A stretch of DNA of 64,000 nucleotides from Bacteroidales bacterium (GCA_004557565.1 SFGS01000002.1:87797-151796), one strand, 5' to 3'. Shown: positions 39,521 to 49,697, counted from the first letter of the stretch. Numbers and translations: made by a program. Notes: generated from the sequence alone by a model not told the origin.

Positions 39521-40285
39521 TTAATCTGTGGTTTCCGATAATATCATCTGCATCAATTCCTCGTTCGCTTTGTTGTTCACCGATGCGCTCCTCACTTCCG
39601 ACAGATAGTCGAGTGTTGCGGAACATTCGCCAGTAATATCCACCCCAATCACTTCCTCGTGAGCATAGATAATGCGAAGCACGGCTTGAAGTTGAAGCAG
39701 TGTCATATCACCATTGGTCCAGTCTGTAACGGCATCTTGCTTCCTAAGCACATCCTTGTCTATTGAAATGTAAACAGGTTCGTGAATCAGTTTACCCGCC
39801 TTTGATGGCCATGCTTGATGGTGGTCAATTTCGGCTTGACTGTAAAACATCACCTTCTCTCTCAAGTGTGTAGGCACTTCATGTATCAACTTGTCAGACG
39901 CTCCAACAATGATGATATTTTTCACATAAGGATTATTCTCAAGCACATCAGTCACCCAGCCTCCACAAGAAACCATACCCTCCCATTGCGGACGCTGCAT
40001 ATCGGGGTGGTGGTCAAGAACGATCAAAGAAAACGGTTCTTGCAGCCTCGACACCCAATATTCCGTGAGATAATGATAATCGCCCGAATCAATGAAATGA
40101 AGAGCCTTGGCAGGGTAGGGCGCAAGTGTTTTTCGCAACGCATTCCTTCCATCAGCATCACAATAGCAGTCCACACCATTCAGCCCCCGGCAATCAACAT
40201 GCACAATCTCCCTCCCCGATGCAAACGACTCAAAATCATAAACACCCGAAAAATCGACCACAATAATATCCATCCCATTTTTCAT
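39521..40285 (-). CDS. Arginase-fold (ureohydrolase-like) protein
   Basis: A 254-residue cytoplasmic protein with diverged arginase-family motifs: HFIDSGDYHYLTEYW (in place of GGDHS), FSLIVLDHHPDMQ (in place of DAHxD), and VYISIDKDVLRKQDA (in place of SxDxDxxDP). Mn-binding residues are mostly kept. Related Bacteroidetes proteins are annotated only as arginase family; the substrate is not predictable. Met5 (40273) is an alternative start. A run of about 230 bp without genes separates it from the PPDK terminator side. Not linked by operon to the aguAB genes at 47.8-49.7 kb. Confidence 0.75.
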   Translation of the reverse strand: MKNGMDIIVVDFSGVYDFESFASGREIVHVDCRGLNGVDCYCDADGRNALRKTLAPYPAKALHFIDSGDYHYLTEYWVSRLQEPFSLIVLDHHPDMQRPQWEGMVSCGGWVTDVLENNPYVKNIIIVGASDKLIHEVPTHLREKVMFYSQAEIDHHQAWPSKAGKLIHEPVYISIDKDVLRKQDAVTDWTNGDMTLLQLQAVLRIIYAHEEVIGVDITGECSATLDYLSEVRSASVNNKANEELMQMILSETTD

Positions 40286-40424
40286 ACAGCAAATTTATAA
40301 AAATCAAATCAAATGTCAATAAAAAACCCACATTTCCTCCCATTAAATCCCCCCTTTAGAAACCCAATCATTCTCTATAAACCCAATCATTTCATTTCCA
40401 AGTGAAAATCACCCCAACAAAAAC

Positions 40425-40467
40425 AGTTTAGGCTGTAACCCTTGATTTTACAAGGAATTACAGCCTA
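40425..40467 (-). terminator. ppdK terminator
   Basis: TAGGCTGTAA (40429-40438) pairs with TTACAGCCTA (40458-40467), with a CTTG/CAAG inner extension; the minus-strand side is followed by a T-rich run (TGTTTTTG). It lies about 37 bp after the ppdK stop. Confidence 0.82.
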
Positions 40468-40504
40468 ACTGACTTATTTATCTAATAATGGTTGAATAAC
40501 CTTA

Positions 40505-43219
40505 TTATTCCTCCACTGCAGCCTGCGCCGCTGCTACGCGGGCGATAGGGACGCGGTATGGAGAGCATGATACGTAGTCGAGGTTGAGTTTTGCGCAGAA
40601 CTTCACGGATGAAGGTTCGCCACCGTGCTCACCGCAAATACCTACGTTCAAATCGGCCTTAGTTGAGCGACCACGTTCGGTACCCATCTTCACGAGTTGG
40701 CCAACACCTGATTGGTCAAGGATTTCGAATGGGTCGTTCTTGAGGATGCCAAGTTGCTTGTATTGGCCGAGGAACTTAGGAGCATCGTCGCGAGAGTAAC
40801 CGAATGTCATCTGGGTAAGGTCGTTGGTACCGAATGAGAAGAAGTCGGCGATTTCAGCAATTTCGTTAGCCACGAGAGCTGCACGAGGCACTTCAATCAT
40901 TGTACCTACCTTATAGGCAACAGTCGCACCACGTTCTTCAAACACTTGCTTAGCAGTGTTGTTGATGATGTCGGCTTGACGCTTGATTTCTTCCTTAACG
41001 CCCACCAGTGGCACCATAATCTTTGGATGCACGTCGATGCCGCGAGCCTTCACGTTGAGAGCAGCCTCAATGATAGCGCGAGCTTGCATTTCGGTGATTT
41101 CTGGATATGTGTTGCCCAAGCGGCAGCCACGGTGACCGAGCATTGGGTTGAATTCTTCGAGTGAAGAGCAGATTTGCTTAATCTGGTCGAGAGCCATGCC
41201 AGTTTCGTTAGCGAGTTCACGCATAGTTTCGAGCTGATGAGGAACGAATTCGTGCAATGGAGGATCGAGCAGACGGATAGTCACATCGTAGCCGTCCATA
41301 GCCTCAAACATACCCTCGAAGTCGCCACGTTGGAGTGGGAGGAGCTTAGCAAGAGCCATTCTGCGGCGTTCCACAGTATCAGCGATAATCATTTCGCGCA
41401 TAGCCTTGATGCGATCACCTTCAAAGAACATGTGTTCGGTACGGCAAAGACCAATACCCACTGCACCAAACTTGCGAGCCACCTTAGCATCGCGAGGGCT
41501 ATCGGCGTTGGTGTAAACCTTCATCTTGGTGTATTTTTCTGCGAGGTTCATGATTGCAGAGAAGTCGCCACTGATGTCGGCATCAACAGTTGATACAAGG
41601 CCATCATAAACTTCACCGGTAGAGCCATTGATTGAAATCCAATCACCTTCTTGATAGGTCTTACCACCCATCACCACGGTTTTAGCCTTGTAGTCAACCT
41701 TGATTTCGCCAGCACCTGACACGCAGCACTTACCCATACCACGAGCCACAACGGCAGCGTGAGAGGTCATACCACCACGAGCGGTGAGAATACCTTGAGC
41801 CACGGTCATACCACGAAGGTCTTCAGGTGAGGTTTCGATACGAACCATAATCACCTTTTCGTTACGTTGTGCCCATTCTTCTGCATCATCAGCGAAGAAC
41901 ACAATCTTACCAGTGGCAGCACCTGGAGATGCTGGCAGGCCCTTAGCCATCACCTGTGCATTTGCCATAGCGCTCTTGTCGAACACTGGGTGGAGAAGTT
42001 CGTCGAGTTTACCTGGCTCCATACGCTTGAGCACGGTCTTTTCGTCGATTTCGCCTTCACGAAGAAGATCCATTGCAATCTTCACCATAGCAGCACCAGT
42101 GCGCTTACCGTTACGGGTCTGGAGAAGCCAGAGTTTACCATCTTGAATGGTGAACTCCATATCTTGCATATCCTTGTAGTGGTCTTCAAGACGAGCTTGA
42201 ATTTCAACGAGCTGAGCAGCACACTCAGGCATTGTTTCTTCGAGTGAAGGATATTTTTCCTTACGTTCTTCTTCGCTAATGCCTTGGAGCTTAGCCCAAC
42301 GACGGCTGCCTTCGGTCATGATTTGTTGTGGGGTGCGCACACCAGCCACCACGTCTTCACCTTGAGCGTTGATGAGGTATTCACCGTTGAAGAGGTTTTC
42401 GCCGGTACCAGCGTCGCGAGAGAAGCAAACACCAGTTGCTGAAGAATTGCCCATATTACCATATACCATAGCTTGCACGTTCACTGCGGTGCCATAGCTT
42501 TCTGGAATTTGGTTCATCTGGCGATAGAGAATAGCGCGTTCATTGTTCCAGCTGTCGAACACAGCGTAGATTGCGCCCCAAAGTTGATCCCAAGCGTCGG
42601 TAGGGAAGTCCTTACCGGTATTTTCCTTAACAGCCTTCTTAAAGAGCTTAACAAGTTGCTTCAAGTCGTCAACATCGAGTTCGGTATCAAACTTCACACC
42701 CTTAGCAGTCTTCACTGCTTCGATGATTTCTTCGAATGGGTCGATATCATTCTTGTTTTGTGGTTTCATGCCGAGCACCACGTCGCCGTACATCTGCACG
42801 AAACGGCGGTAGCTATCCCAAGCAAAACGCTCGTTACCCGATTTCTTTGCAAGAGTTTCAGCCACTTCGTCGTTGATACCCAAATTCAACACAGTATCCA
42901 TCATACCTGGCATTGAAACTGGAGCACCTGAGCGCACTGACACGAGCTGTGGATTTTGTGGGTCGTTGAATTTGTAACCTGTAAGGCTCTCGATATGATG
43001 CACAGATTTGATTACATCTTCTTTAATCAGATTCACAACTGCCTCACGGCCTTGTTCGTTATAGATTTTACAAACATCACAAGTGATTGTAAAACCTGGA
43101 GGAACAGGAACACCGATAAGGTTCATTTCAGCCAAATTGGCACCTTTGCCGCCAAGAAGTTCCTTCATGTCGGCGCGTCCTTCGGCATTACCGTTGCCGA
43201 ATGTGTAAATTGTCTTCAT
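40505..43219 (-). CDS. ppdK: Pyruvate, phosphate dikinase
   Basis: Interconverts pyruvate + ATP + Pi and phosphoenolpyruvate + AMP + PPi, used in Bacteroidales PEP metabolism. At 904 residues it is of normal length. The N-terminal nucleotide-binding region has LLGGKGANLAEM and SVRSGAPVSMPGMMDTVLNLG; the phospho-His loop is GGMTSHAAVVARGMGKCC; the PEP domain has GIGLCRTEHMFF, SFGTNDLTQMTFGYSRDDA and the catalytic-Cys ICGEHGGEPSS. Monocistronic, with a TATATTTG -7 box about 115 nt upstream. Confidence 0.97.
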   Translation of the reverse strand: MKTIYTFGNGNAEGRADMKELLGGKGANLAEMNLIGVPVPPGFTITCDVCKIYNEQGREAVVNLIKEDVIKSVHHIESLTGYKFNDPQNPQLVSVRSGAPVSMPGMMDTVLNLGINDEVAETLAKKSGNERFAWDSYRRFVQMYGDVVLGMKPQNKNDIDPFEEIIEAVKTAKGVKFDTELDVDDLKQLVKLFKKAVKENTGKDFPTDAWDQLWGAIYAVFDSWNNERAILYRQMNQIPESYGTAVNVQAMVYGNMGNSSATGVCFSRDAGTGENLFNGEYLINAQGEDVVAGVRTPQQIMTEGSRRWAKLQGISEEERKEKYPSLEETMPECAAQLVEIQARLEDHYKDMQDMEFTIQDGKLWLLQTRNGKRTGAAMVKIAMDLLREGEIDEKTVLKRMEPGKLDELLHPVFDKSAMANAQVMAKGLPASPGAATGKIVFFADDAEEWAQRNEKVIMVRIETSPEDLRGMTVAQGILTARGGMTSHAAVVARGMGKCCVSGAGEIKVDYKAKTVVMGGKTYQEGDWISINGSTGEVYDGLVSTVDADISGDFSAIMNLAEKYTKMKVYTNADSPRDAKVARKFGAVGIGLCRTEHMFFEGDRIKAMREMIIADTVERRRMALAKLLPLQRGDFEGMFEAMDGYDVTIRLLDPPLHEFVPHQLETMRELANETGMALDQIKQICSSLEEFNPMLGHRGCRLGNTYPEITEMQARAIIEAALNVKARGIDVHPKIMVPLVGVKEEIKRQADIINNTAKQVFEERGATVAYKVGTMIEVPRAALVANEIAEIADFFSFGTNDLTQMTFGYSRDDAPKFLGQYKQLGILKNDPFEILDQSGVGQLVKMGTERGRSTKADLNVGICGEHGGEPSSVKFCAKLNLDYVSCSPYRVPIARVAAAQAAVEE

Positions 43220-43333
43220 TAACCTTGTGGATTATTAATTAACTACTTATAATACAATCAAATATAATCAAATACCGCTACTAATAAATCATTCACAGTA
43301 TTGCTATCTAATTATCTTTTACTTTTAGAGATG

Positions 43334-43341
43334 CAAATATA
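43334..43341 (-). promoter_or_regulatory. -7 element of ppdK
   Basis: The minus strand reads TATATTTG, fitting TAnnTTTG, about 115 nt upstream of the ATG, which would give a long AT-rich leader. No exact -33 TTTG is seen. Confidence 0.4.
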
Positions 43342-43468
43342 CTGAAAAATTACGACATATCCATAAAAGTTGCACACATAATTGCATTGTGCGCAAAAAA
43401 TCATATCACTTTACACACTAAATGGATATTTTTAGCACTATTCAGTTTTCACAAATAAATGTTATTCG

Positions 43469-43476
43469 TAACTTTG
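43469..43476 (+). promoter_or_regulatory. -7 element of rlmD-type gene
   Basis: TAACTTTG at 43469-43476, 30 nt before the TTG start at 43507; a TTTT-rich -33 region lies about 20 nt upstream. Confidence 0.55.
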
Positions 43477-43506
43477 CAGAAAATTTAACAAATACAACAG
43501 ACTGTT

Positions 43507-44919
43507 TTGAGTAGAAAAAGAAAAAATCTGCCCGTAGTAGAAGGGCTTGAGATAACTAAAGTGGCAGCCGAGGGTAAAAGCATCGCTCGCTGGAACGACT
43601 TGGTGGTGTTTATACCATTTGGTGCTCCTGGCGATGTTGCCGATGTGAAAATCAACCGCAAGAAACACAGCTTTTGCGAGGGTCACATTGTGAATTTGGT
43701 AAAGCCAAGTGAAATTCGCACCGAGCCAATGTGTGAGCATTTCGGCGTGTGTGGCGGTTGCAAATTCCAGCACATTCCTTACAACTACCAGTTGCAATTC
43801 AAGCAACAGCAAGTGACCGACGCGCTTGAGCGTATCGGCAAAATTGAATTGCCAAAAATCAACGAAATTCTTGGTTCTGCAGAAACCACACACTATCGTA
43901 ATAAATTGGAATTCACCTTCTCTAATAAAAGTTGGCTCACCTTTGAGCAACTGAACAGCGGGGAAGAGTTCTCCGACCGTGATGCCGTGGGTTTCCACAT
44001 TCCTGGGGCATTCGACAAGGTGCTCAACATCAATAAATGTTGGCTCCAAGACGACATTTCAAACGAAATGCGCAACTTCATTCGCGACTACGCAAAGAGC
44101 AAAGGTTACACATTCTATGATATACGCAACAATGTGGGCTTGATGCGAATGATGATGGTGAGAATCACAAGCGGTGGCGAAATCATGCTCGTGGTGGTGT
44201 TTGGCGAAAACGACGACGCTGCTGTAAAAGACGTGATGAATGCTGTGGCAGAAAAGTTCCCACAAATCACCAGCTTGATGCATGTGGTGAACACCAAGCT
44301 GAACGATTCACTTGGCGACCAAGTTTTCGTACTCGATAAAGGCAAGGAATACATTGAGGAAGAAATGGAAGGACTTAAATTCCGCATCGGTCCTAAATCA
44401 TTCTACCAAACCAACTCTCGCCAAGCCTACGAACTCTACAAAGTGACAAGAGGCATGGCAAAACTCACTGGCGAGGAACTCGTTTACGACCTTTACACAG
44501 GCACCGGCACCATCGCCAACTTTGTGGCACGCCAAGCAAAGAAAGTGATTGGCATAGAATATGTGCCAGAGGCGATTGAAGATGCAAAACTCAACTCAAA
44601 AGTGAACGGCATTGAGAACACACTGTTCTATGCCGGAGATATGAAAGACATTCTCACCGATGACTTTGTGAGCAAGCATGGCACACCCGACGTGATGATC
44701 ATCGACCCACCGCGCGCTGGTATGCACGAAGATGTAGTGGGCGTGATCATGAATGCAGAGCCCAAGCGAATCGTGTATGTAAGTTGCAATCCTGCCACCC
44801 AGGCGCGAGATTTGGCAATGCTCGACGCTAAATATAAGGTGGTGGAAGTGCAGCCAGTTGACATGTTCCCACACACGCAGCATGTGGAAAACGTGGTAGG
44901 TTTAGAACGCAGATTTTAA
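43507..44919 (+). CDS. 23S rRNA (uracil-5-)-methyltransferase RlmD/RumA family, TTG start
   Basis: Methylates U to m5U, on 23S rRNA as RlmD/RlmCD. The 470-residue protein has a TRAM domain at the N-terminus (MSRKRKNLPVVEGLEITKVA, about 1-65), an Fe-S cluster motif CEHFGVCGGCKFQHI (about 76-90), SAM motif LVYDLYTGTGTIANFV, VIGIEYVPEAIEDA, catalytic IDPPRAGMHEDV and C in VYVSCNPATQARDL. The start is TTG: homologues begin MSRKRK..LP at just this point, the promoter is right upstream, and the next in-frame Met is far inside the TRAM domain. A stem-loop follows at 44969. Confidence 0.92.
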   Translation: MSRKRKNLPVVEGLEITKVAAEGKSIARWNDLVVFIPFGAPGDVADVKINRKKHSFCEGHIVNLVKPSEIRTEPMCEHFGVCGGCKFQHIPYNYQLQFKQQQVTDALERIGKIELPKINEILGSAETTHYRNKLEFTFSNKSWLTFEQLNSGEEFSDRDAVGFHIPGAFDKVLNINKCWLQDDISNEMRNFIRDYAKSKGYTFYDIRNNVGLMRMMMVRITSGGEIMLVVVFGENDDAAVKDVMNAVAEKFPQITSLMHVVNTKLNDSLGDQVFVLDKGKEYIEEEMEGLKFRIGPKSFYQTNSRQAYELYKVTRGMAKLTGEELVYDLYTGTGTIANFVARQAKKVIGIEYVPEAIEDAKLNSKVNGIENTLFYAGDMKDILTDDFVSKHGTPDVMIIDPPRAGMHEDVVGVIMNAEPKRIVYVSCNPATQARDLAMLDAKYKVVEVQPVDMFPHTQHVENVVGLERRF

Positions 44920-44968
44920 GAGAATTTGATTGGAAGTTCAACTTCTTCCATAGAAAACTATACAATTA

Positions 44969-44999
44969 GAGGTGTGGCCACATGGCTGCACCTCAATTT
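44969..44999 (+). terminator. rlmD-type gene hairpin
   Basis: GAGGTG (44969-44974) with CACCTC (44989-44994), and inside it GCCA-CA-TGGC, form an interrupted stem followed by AATTTG. A weaker terminator because the T-run is short. Confidence 0.5.
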
Positions 45000-45109
45000 G
45001 TGATAAAACATTGCTTTAGTAGTGCGATATTTGTCCATTTTCTTCAATTTTTGCACATTTGACCAAAAAATCAGTATTTTTAGCCATCTGCGAAATGATG
45101 AAATTGTCT

Positions 45110-45118
45110 AATTTTGCA
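45110..45118 (+). promoter_or_regulatory. -7 element adjoining DUF5686 gene start
   Basis: TAATTTTGC ends about 8 nt before the ATG at 45126. With a start point a few bases downstream of the -7 box the leader would be zero to a few nucleotides, as in the other such cases in this window. Confidence 0.5.
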
Positions 45119-45125
45119 AACTGAA

Positions 45126-47696
45126 ATGATTTGTACATATAATTTATTATCAGACTTCCGAAAAGTGAATACATTACGCTATATCTCCATTTTAATTTTC
45201 AGTGTTTTTTCCATTGTTGCATCTGCCCAAACTTCCTACCTATTTAAAGGTGTGGTGAAGGATTCGATTGCCGATGAGCCAATTCCTTATGCCTCTATCT
45301 ATGTGGTGGGTACTAAGACCGGCGTAGTGGCAAGCGTGAATGGTCAATTCTCATTCCATTCAAAATCAAAACACCCAGAAATCCGACTCCAAGCAGTGGG
45401 CTACGCCAACAAAGTGGTGAAACTGAAAGGTGGGAACAATGCGGAAAACGTGGTTTACATGTCGTCATCGACAAAGACTCTTGACGAGGTGATTATTAAA
45501 AAGCACCGCGAAAAATACACCAAGAAAGGAAATCCCGCCGTTGAGTTCATCAACAAGGTGAGGGAAAGAATGCACGAAACCGATCCACGCAATCACCAGT
45601 ATTTCGTGTATGACAAATACGAAAGATTCACCTACGGTTTGAACGACCTTACTGCTTCCGACACAAAAGAACTATCAAAGAAATACAACAAGATTAAGGA
45701 ATTTATTGATTCTTCAGATGTGACCAATAAGAAGATTCTCACCATTTCCTTAAATGAAAAGTTCAGTACAGAATATTACAGGAAAAGTCCAAGCACACAC
45801 AAAGAATACGTTGAGGCACAGCAACATGTGGGACTTGACGAATCGTTTGACCCAGAGAATATCAAAAAGTTTATGGACGACGCTTTCCGTGAAATTGATG
45901 TTTTCCAAAACGATATCAAATTCATGCAAAACCGCTTCGTAAGCCCACTATCGAACATCGGCACCACATTCTATAAATTCTATCTCAACGACACCACCAT
46001 GGTTGACGGAGAGAAGTGCGTGGAAATCGACTTTGTGCCACATAACAGTGCTTCGTTCGGTTTCATTGGTCGAATGTATTTCCCTGTCAACGACAGCACA
46101 TTGTTCTTGAAAAAATTGACAATGAACATTCCTCGTTCCATCAATGTGAACTATCTGAAGCGTCTTTTCATCAACCAAGAGTTTAAAAAGGCGGAGGACG
46201 GATCACGCTTGAAGGTGATTGACGACCTTGTGATGGAATTTCAGGTGATTGGTCCTGAATTGTATGCCCGCCGCAGCACTTACTACAGCGGTCACAATTT
46301 CACAGAACCAAAGGATTTGACCATTTTCAATCACGATGCCGAACAAATCATTGCACCAGGAGCAAATAAATATGCCGATGAATATTTCAAAGCAAATCGT
46401 CCTGTGGCATTGGCGCAAGATGGCAATATGATGCGTGCGCTTTTAAAGAAGTTGAGAAGTTCAAAACTCTTTTACTGGACTGAAAAATTTGTTTCCACAA
46501 TGGCAAAGGGGTATGTGGCAACTGGCAACCCCAGTAAATTCGACATTGGTCCTCTCAACACACTCATCAGTTCCGATGAACTGGAGGGCGCACGATTCAG
46601 AATTGGTGGTATGACCACTGCTAATCTTCACCCACGACTGTTCAGCCGTTTCTTCTTAGCATACGGCACTAAGGACAAAAAACTCAAATATCAAGGCGAA
46701 CTTGAATACTCGTTCCGCAACAAGAAATATCATAGTTACGAGTTCCCAATCCATTCAGTGAAGCTCTACCACAGCTATGATGTGGACCAATTAGGTCAGC
46801 ACTATCTCTACACCAGCAAGGATAACATTTTCTTGATGCTAAAACGCAAGAAAGATGACAAGATTCAATATCTGCGTCAGTCAAAATTCGACTATAAACT
46901 TGAGTTGGAAAATGGTTTTAGCGTGGGCGCAGGATTTGAGCACAACATACACGAAGCCTCAGATTTCCTCCCATTCGTTGACGCTTTGGGCAATCGACGC
47001 GTAAACTACAAAGAAGCTGGTTTCAATGTCACGCTACGATATGCACCAGGTGAAAAGTTTGTGCAAACCAGGTCGTATCGCTTCCCAATCAATATCGATA
47101 ATCCAATTATCACATTGAGCCACACCTATCTCCCCAAAGGATTCCTTGGTAGCCAATTCGAGGTGAACAAGACTGAAATTGGTGTACAGAAACGCTTTTG
47201 GTTCTCGGCATGGGGTTATACCGATGTGATTGTGAAAGCGGCAAAGATTTGGAGCAAAGTGGCATACCCTGATTTGCTCATCCCAAACGCCAACCTCTCA
47301 TACACTATCCAGCCTGAAAGTTACACGCTGATGAACGCAATGGAATTTGCCAACGACCAAAACATTTCATGGGACGTGACCTACTGGCTCAATGGCGCAT
47401 TGCTCAATTATGTGCCTGTGCTTAAAAAACTCAAGCTCCGCGAGGTGGTGTCTTTTAGAGGTCTTTACGGCTCATTGAGCAAGAAAAACGACCCTACTAA
47501 AAACGAGGATTTATATCAATTCCCACTTGGCACGAATTGTAGAGGACTTGGCAAAAAGCCTTATATGGAAATTGGCGCAGGTCTTGACAACATCTTCACA
47601 TTCCTCCGTGTGGACTATGTGTGGAGATTAACATACCGCGACACTCCTGGGGTCAACAAGAGTGGCGTGAGAATCCAACTCCACTTCACATTCTAA
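45126..47696 (+). CDS. DUF5686 family outer-membrane protein with carboxypeptidase-like regulatory domain
   Basis: An 856-residue surface-exposed protein. The N-terminal signal region (LRYISILIFSVFSIVASAQ) is followed by a carboxypeptidase-regulatory-like beta sandwich (FKGVVKDSIADEPIPYASIY, about 40-115), then the large DUF5686 region with a central linker and a beta-barrel C-terminus ending NKSGVRIQLHFTF, in which a terminal Phe fits an outer-membrane barrel. Function unknown; such proteins often occur as TonB-free transporters or assembly factors. A TTG at 45114 is in frame but falls within the -7 box. It ends at a terminator shared with aguB. Confidence 0.82.
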   Translation: MICTYNLLSDFRKVNTLRYISILIFSVFSIVASAQTSYLFKGVVKDSIADEPIPYASIYVVGTKTGVVASVNGQFSFHSKSKHPEIRLQAVGYANKVVKLKGGNNAENVVYMSSSTKTLDEVIIKKHREKYTKKGNPAVEFINKVRERMHETDPRNHQYFVYDKYERFTYGLNDLTASDTKELSKKYNKIKEFIDSSDVTNKKILTISLNEKFSTEYYRKSPSTHKEYVEAQQHVGLDESFDPENIKKFMDDAFREIDVFQNDIKFMQNRFVSPLSNIGTTFYKFYLNDTTMVDGEKCVEIDFVPHNSASFGFIGRMYFPVNDSTLFLKKLTMNIPRSINVNYLKRLFINQEFKKAEDGSRLKVIDDLVMEFQVIGPELYARRSTYYSGHNFTEPKDLTIFNHDAEQIIAPGANKYADEYFKANRPVALAQDGNMMRALLKKLRSSKLFYWTEKFVSTMAKGYVATGNPSKFDIGPLNTLISSDELEGARFRIGGMTTANLHPRLFSRFFLAYGTKDKKLKYQGELEYSFRNKKYHSYEFPIHSVKLYHSYDVDQLGQHYLYTSKDNIFLMLKRKKDDKIQYLRQSKFDYKLELENGFSVGAGFEHNIHEASDFLPFVDALGNRRVNYKEAGFNVTLRYAPGEKFVQTRSYRFPINIDNPIITLSHTYLPKGFLGSQFEVNKTEIGVQKRFWFSAWGYTDVIVKAAKIWSKVAYPDLLIPNANLSYTIQPESYTLMNAMEFANDQNISWDVTYWLNGALLNYVPVLKKLKLREVVSFRGLYGSLSKKNDPTKNEDLYQFPLGTNCRGLGKKPYMEIGAGLDNIFTFLRVDYVWRLTYRDTPGVNKSGVRIQLHFTF

Positions 47697-47722
47697 CGAA
47701 CAATCACAGATGCATTTATAAT

Positions 47723-47756
47723 AATGGGCGATGTCGCAAACTCGACACCGCCCATT
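47723..47756. terminator. Bidirectional terminator
   Basis: AATGGGCG (47723-47730) pairs with CGCCCATT (47749-47756) and the stem extends through TGTCG/CGACA with one A-C mismatch, between the convergent DUF5686 and aguB genes. Confidence 0.85.
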
Positions 47757-47772
47757 GTTATATTTCATTCTA

Positions 47773-48648
47773 TTAACCTAAAAAACGCTTTGTGATACCA
47801 CCATAGTAATCAATACGGCGGTCGCGAAGGAATGGCCACCAGCGGCGCACATTCTCGCTTCGCTTCATATCCACTTCCACAATGGTTTCCACTTCCTCAT
47901 TATTTGAAGCACGGAACAGGAATTCGCCTTGTGGACCTGCCACGAAACTACTTCCCCAGAACATAATGCCATTAGTCTGACCAGATGGGTCAGGCTCAAA
48001 ACCCACACGGTTCACAGCCACCACAGGCAATCCGTTTGCAACGGCATGACCACGCTGCACGGTGGTCCAAGCCTCTCTTTGGCGTTCCTGCTCGGCTTGA
48101 ACATCGGTGCTCTCGTAGCCGATGGCAGTAGGATAGATGAGCATGTCTGCGCCCTTCAAAGCCATCAAGCGGGCAGCTTCAGGGTACCACTGGTCCCAAC
48201 AAACCAACACACCCAATTTGCCCACCGAGGTTTGAATGGGCTCAAAACCAATATCACCTGGGCAAAAGTAGAATTTCTCGTAGTATGCAGGATCGTCGGG
48301 AATGTGCATTTTGCGATATTTCCCAGCCATTGAGCCATCTTTGTCAAACACTACAGCGGTGTTATGGTAAAGTCCAGTTGCTCGCTTTTCAAAAAGGGAA
48401 GTGACGAGCACCACATTGCACTTTTTTGCCAACTCCGAATAAAACTCTGTGATTTCACCAGGAATTTTCACGGCCAAATCAAAGAGCGACACATCTTCGG
48501 TTTGACAGAAATAAAGGGAGTCGTGAAGTTCTTGAAGAACCACCAGTTCAGCACCTTGTGCTGCCAAAGCAGTCACTTTCGATGCCAAACGATTGCGGTT
48601 GTCTTCAATATTGGCGTTATTGTGTTGTTGTATAATTCCTACATTCAT
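47773..48648 (-). CDS. aguB: N-carbamoylputrescine amidohydrolase
   Basis: Converts N-carbamoylputrescine to putrescine, CO2 and ammonia. The 291-residue nitrilase-superfamily protein has the catalytic Glu (VVLQELHDSLYF), Lys (GKYRKMHIPDDP) and Cys (LGVLVCWDQWYPEAAR). The CWDQWYPEAAR motif and length match the plant/bacterial AguB type. Its start overlaps the aguA stop by 4 nt (ATGA), so the two enzymes are translationally coupled. Confidence 0.95.
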   Translation of the reverse strand: MNVGIIQQHNNANIEDNRNRLASKVTALAAQGAELVVLQELHDSLYFCQTEDVSLFDLAVKIPGEITEFYSELAKKCNVVLVTSLFEKRATGLYHNTAVVFDKDGSMAGKYRKMHIPDDPAYYEKFYFCPGDIGFEPIQTSVGKLGVLVCWDQWYPEAARLMALKGADMLIYPTAIGYESTDVQAEQERQREAWTTVQRGHAVANGLPVVAVNRVGFEPDPSGQTNGIMFWGSSFVAGPQGEFLFRASNNEEVETIVEVDMKRSENVRRWWPFLRDRRIDYYGGITKRFLG

Positions 48649-49697
48649 AAATTCAAAGTATTTTTGGGGAACTGCATCGTCACACAGTGCAGCGACCCAT
48701 GTTGTTTAATCAAAGCATTGCAATCAATTCCCACCACCTCGTGTTCGGGGAAAGCAACCTCAATAATTCTCAAAGCCAAATCATCTGCCAAAGGCTGATT
48801 ATAGATTGGCACAAGCACACGCTTGTTTGTAATCAGGAAATTTGCGTAAGTGGCTGGCAACTGATTGCCGTCTTCATCGTAAATCGGTGCAGGGACAGGC
48901 AGCTGTATCAAGTGATATTTACGCCCACTTGCATTCACAAACTCCTTGATTTCAGCCTCCATGGCATTTAATTGCTCGGCAAATGCTGGTGGAATTTCGC
49001 CATCAGGGCAAACTGCTCCATTGTAAAGAATCACATCATTTGGAGCAAAGCGTGCCAACGTGTCGATATGACCGTCGGTATCGTCACCTGCCATTTCGCC
49101 ATTGTGAATCCACAGCACATTCGAAACGCCAAACACCTGTTTCAGATATGCAGTGATTTCGTCTTTCGACATCTCCGCATTGCGGTTTGGCGACAACAAA
49201 CAACTCGATGTGGTCATCAAGGTGCCATTTCCATCGCTTTCAATCGAACCACCTTCAAGCACAAAACCACGATGATTAATCGGCGTGTGCTTAAACAGTT
49301 CATATAAATCGAGACGCGAGGTAATTAAATTGTCTTTATCTGCGGCAAACTTCATGCCCCAAGCGTCGAATTTGAAGTCCAAAGGCACACATTCGCCATC
49401 TTTAACCACTGTTATAGCACCGAAGTCGCGCGCCCAAGTGTCGTTGGTTGGCACTCTATTATAATACACAGGATTTGGCGACGCAGATTCGATATTGCGC
49501 AAATCGGCTTTGGCACGCTCCACTTCAGGTGTGACGACTATTAATGGTTCTGTTGCCAAGATGGCTTCTGCTATGAGTTTATAGCATTCCACCACCTCCT
49601 CAAGCATGTCGCACCAATCCGTGTCGGCATGTGGCCACGCCAAAAGCACCGCATCTTGCTCCGCCCATTCTGCTGGAAGAAAAGTATTCAAATTCAT
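48645..49697 (-). CDS. aguA: Agmatine deiminase
   Basis: Converts agmatine to N-carbamoylputrescine, the step before AguB. The 350-residue protein starts at ATG 49697 (MNLNTFLPAEWAEQDAVLLA); an upstream TTG at 49718 is not needed. PAD_porph family motifs: TDWCDMLEEV, TNDTWARDFGAITV, GFVLEGGSIESDGNGTLMTT, GDDTDGHIDTLARF, and catalytic Cys in IDCNALIKQHGSLHCVTMQFP. No adjacent speA (arginine decarboxylase) is present in this window. Together with aguB it forms a two-gene polyamine operon. Confidence 0.95.
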   Translation of the reverse strand: MNLNTFLPAEWAEQDAVLLAWPHADTDWCDMLEEVVECYKLIAEAILATEPLIVVTPEVERAKADLRNIESASPNPVYYNRVPTNDTWARDFGAITVVKDGECVPLDFKFDAWGMKFAADKDNLITSRLDLYELFKHTPINHRGFVLEGGSIESDGNGTLMTTSSCLLSPNRNAEMSKDEITAYLKQVFGVSNVLWIHNGEMAGDDTDGHIDTLARFAPNDVILYNGAVCPDGEIPPAFAEQLNAMEAEIKEFVNASGRKYHLIQLPVPAPIYDEDGNQLPATYANFLITNKRVLVPIYNQPLADDLALRIIEVAFPEHEVVGIDCNALIKQHGSLHCVTMQFPKNTLNL

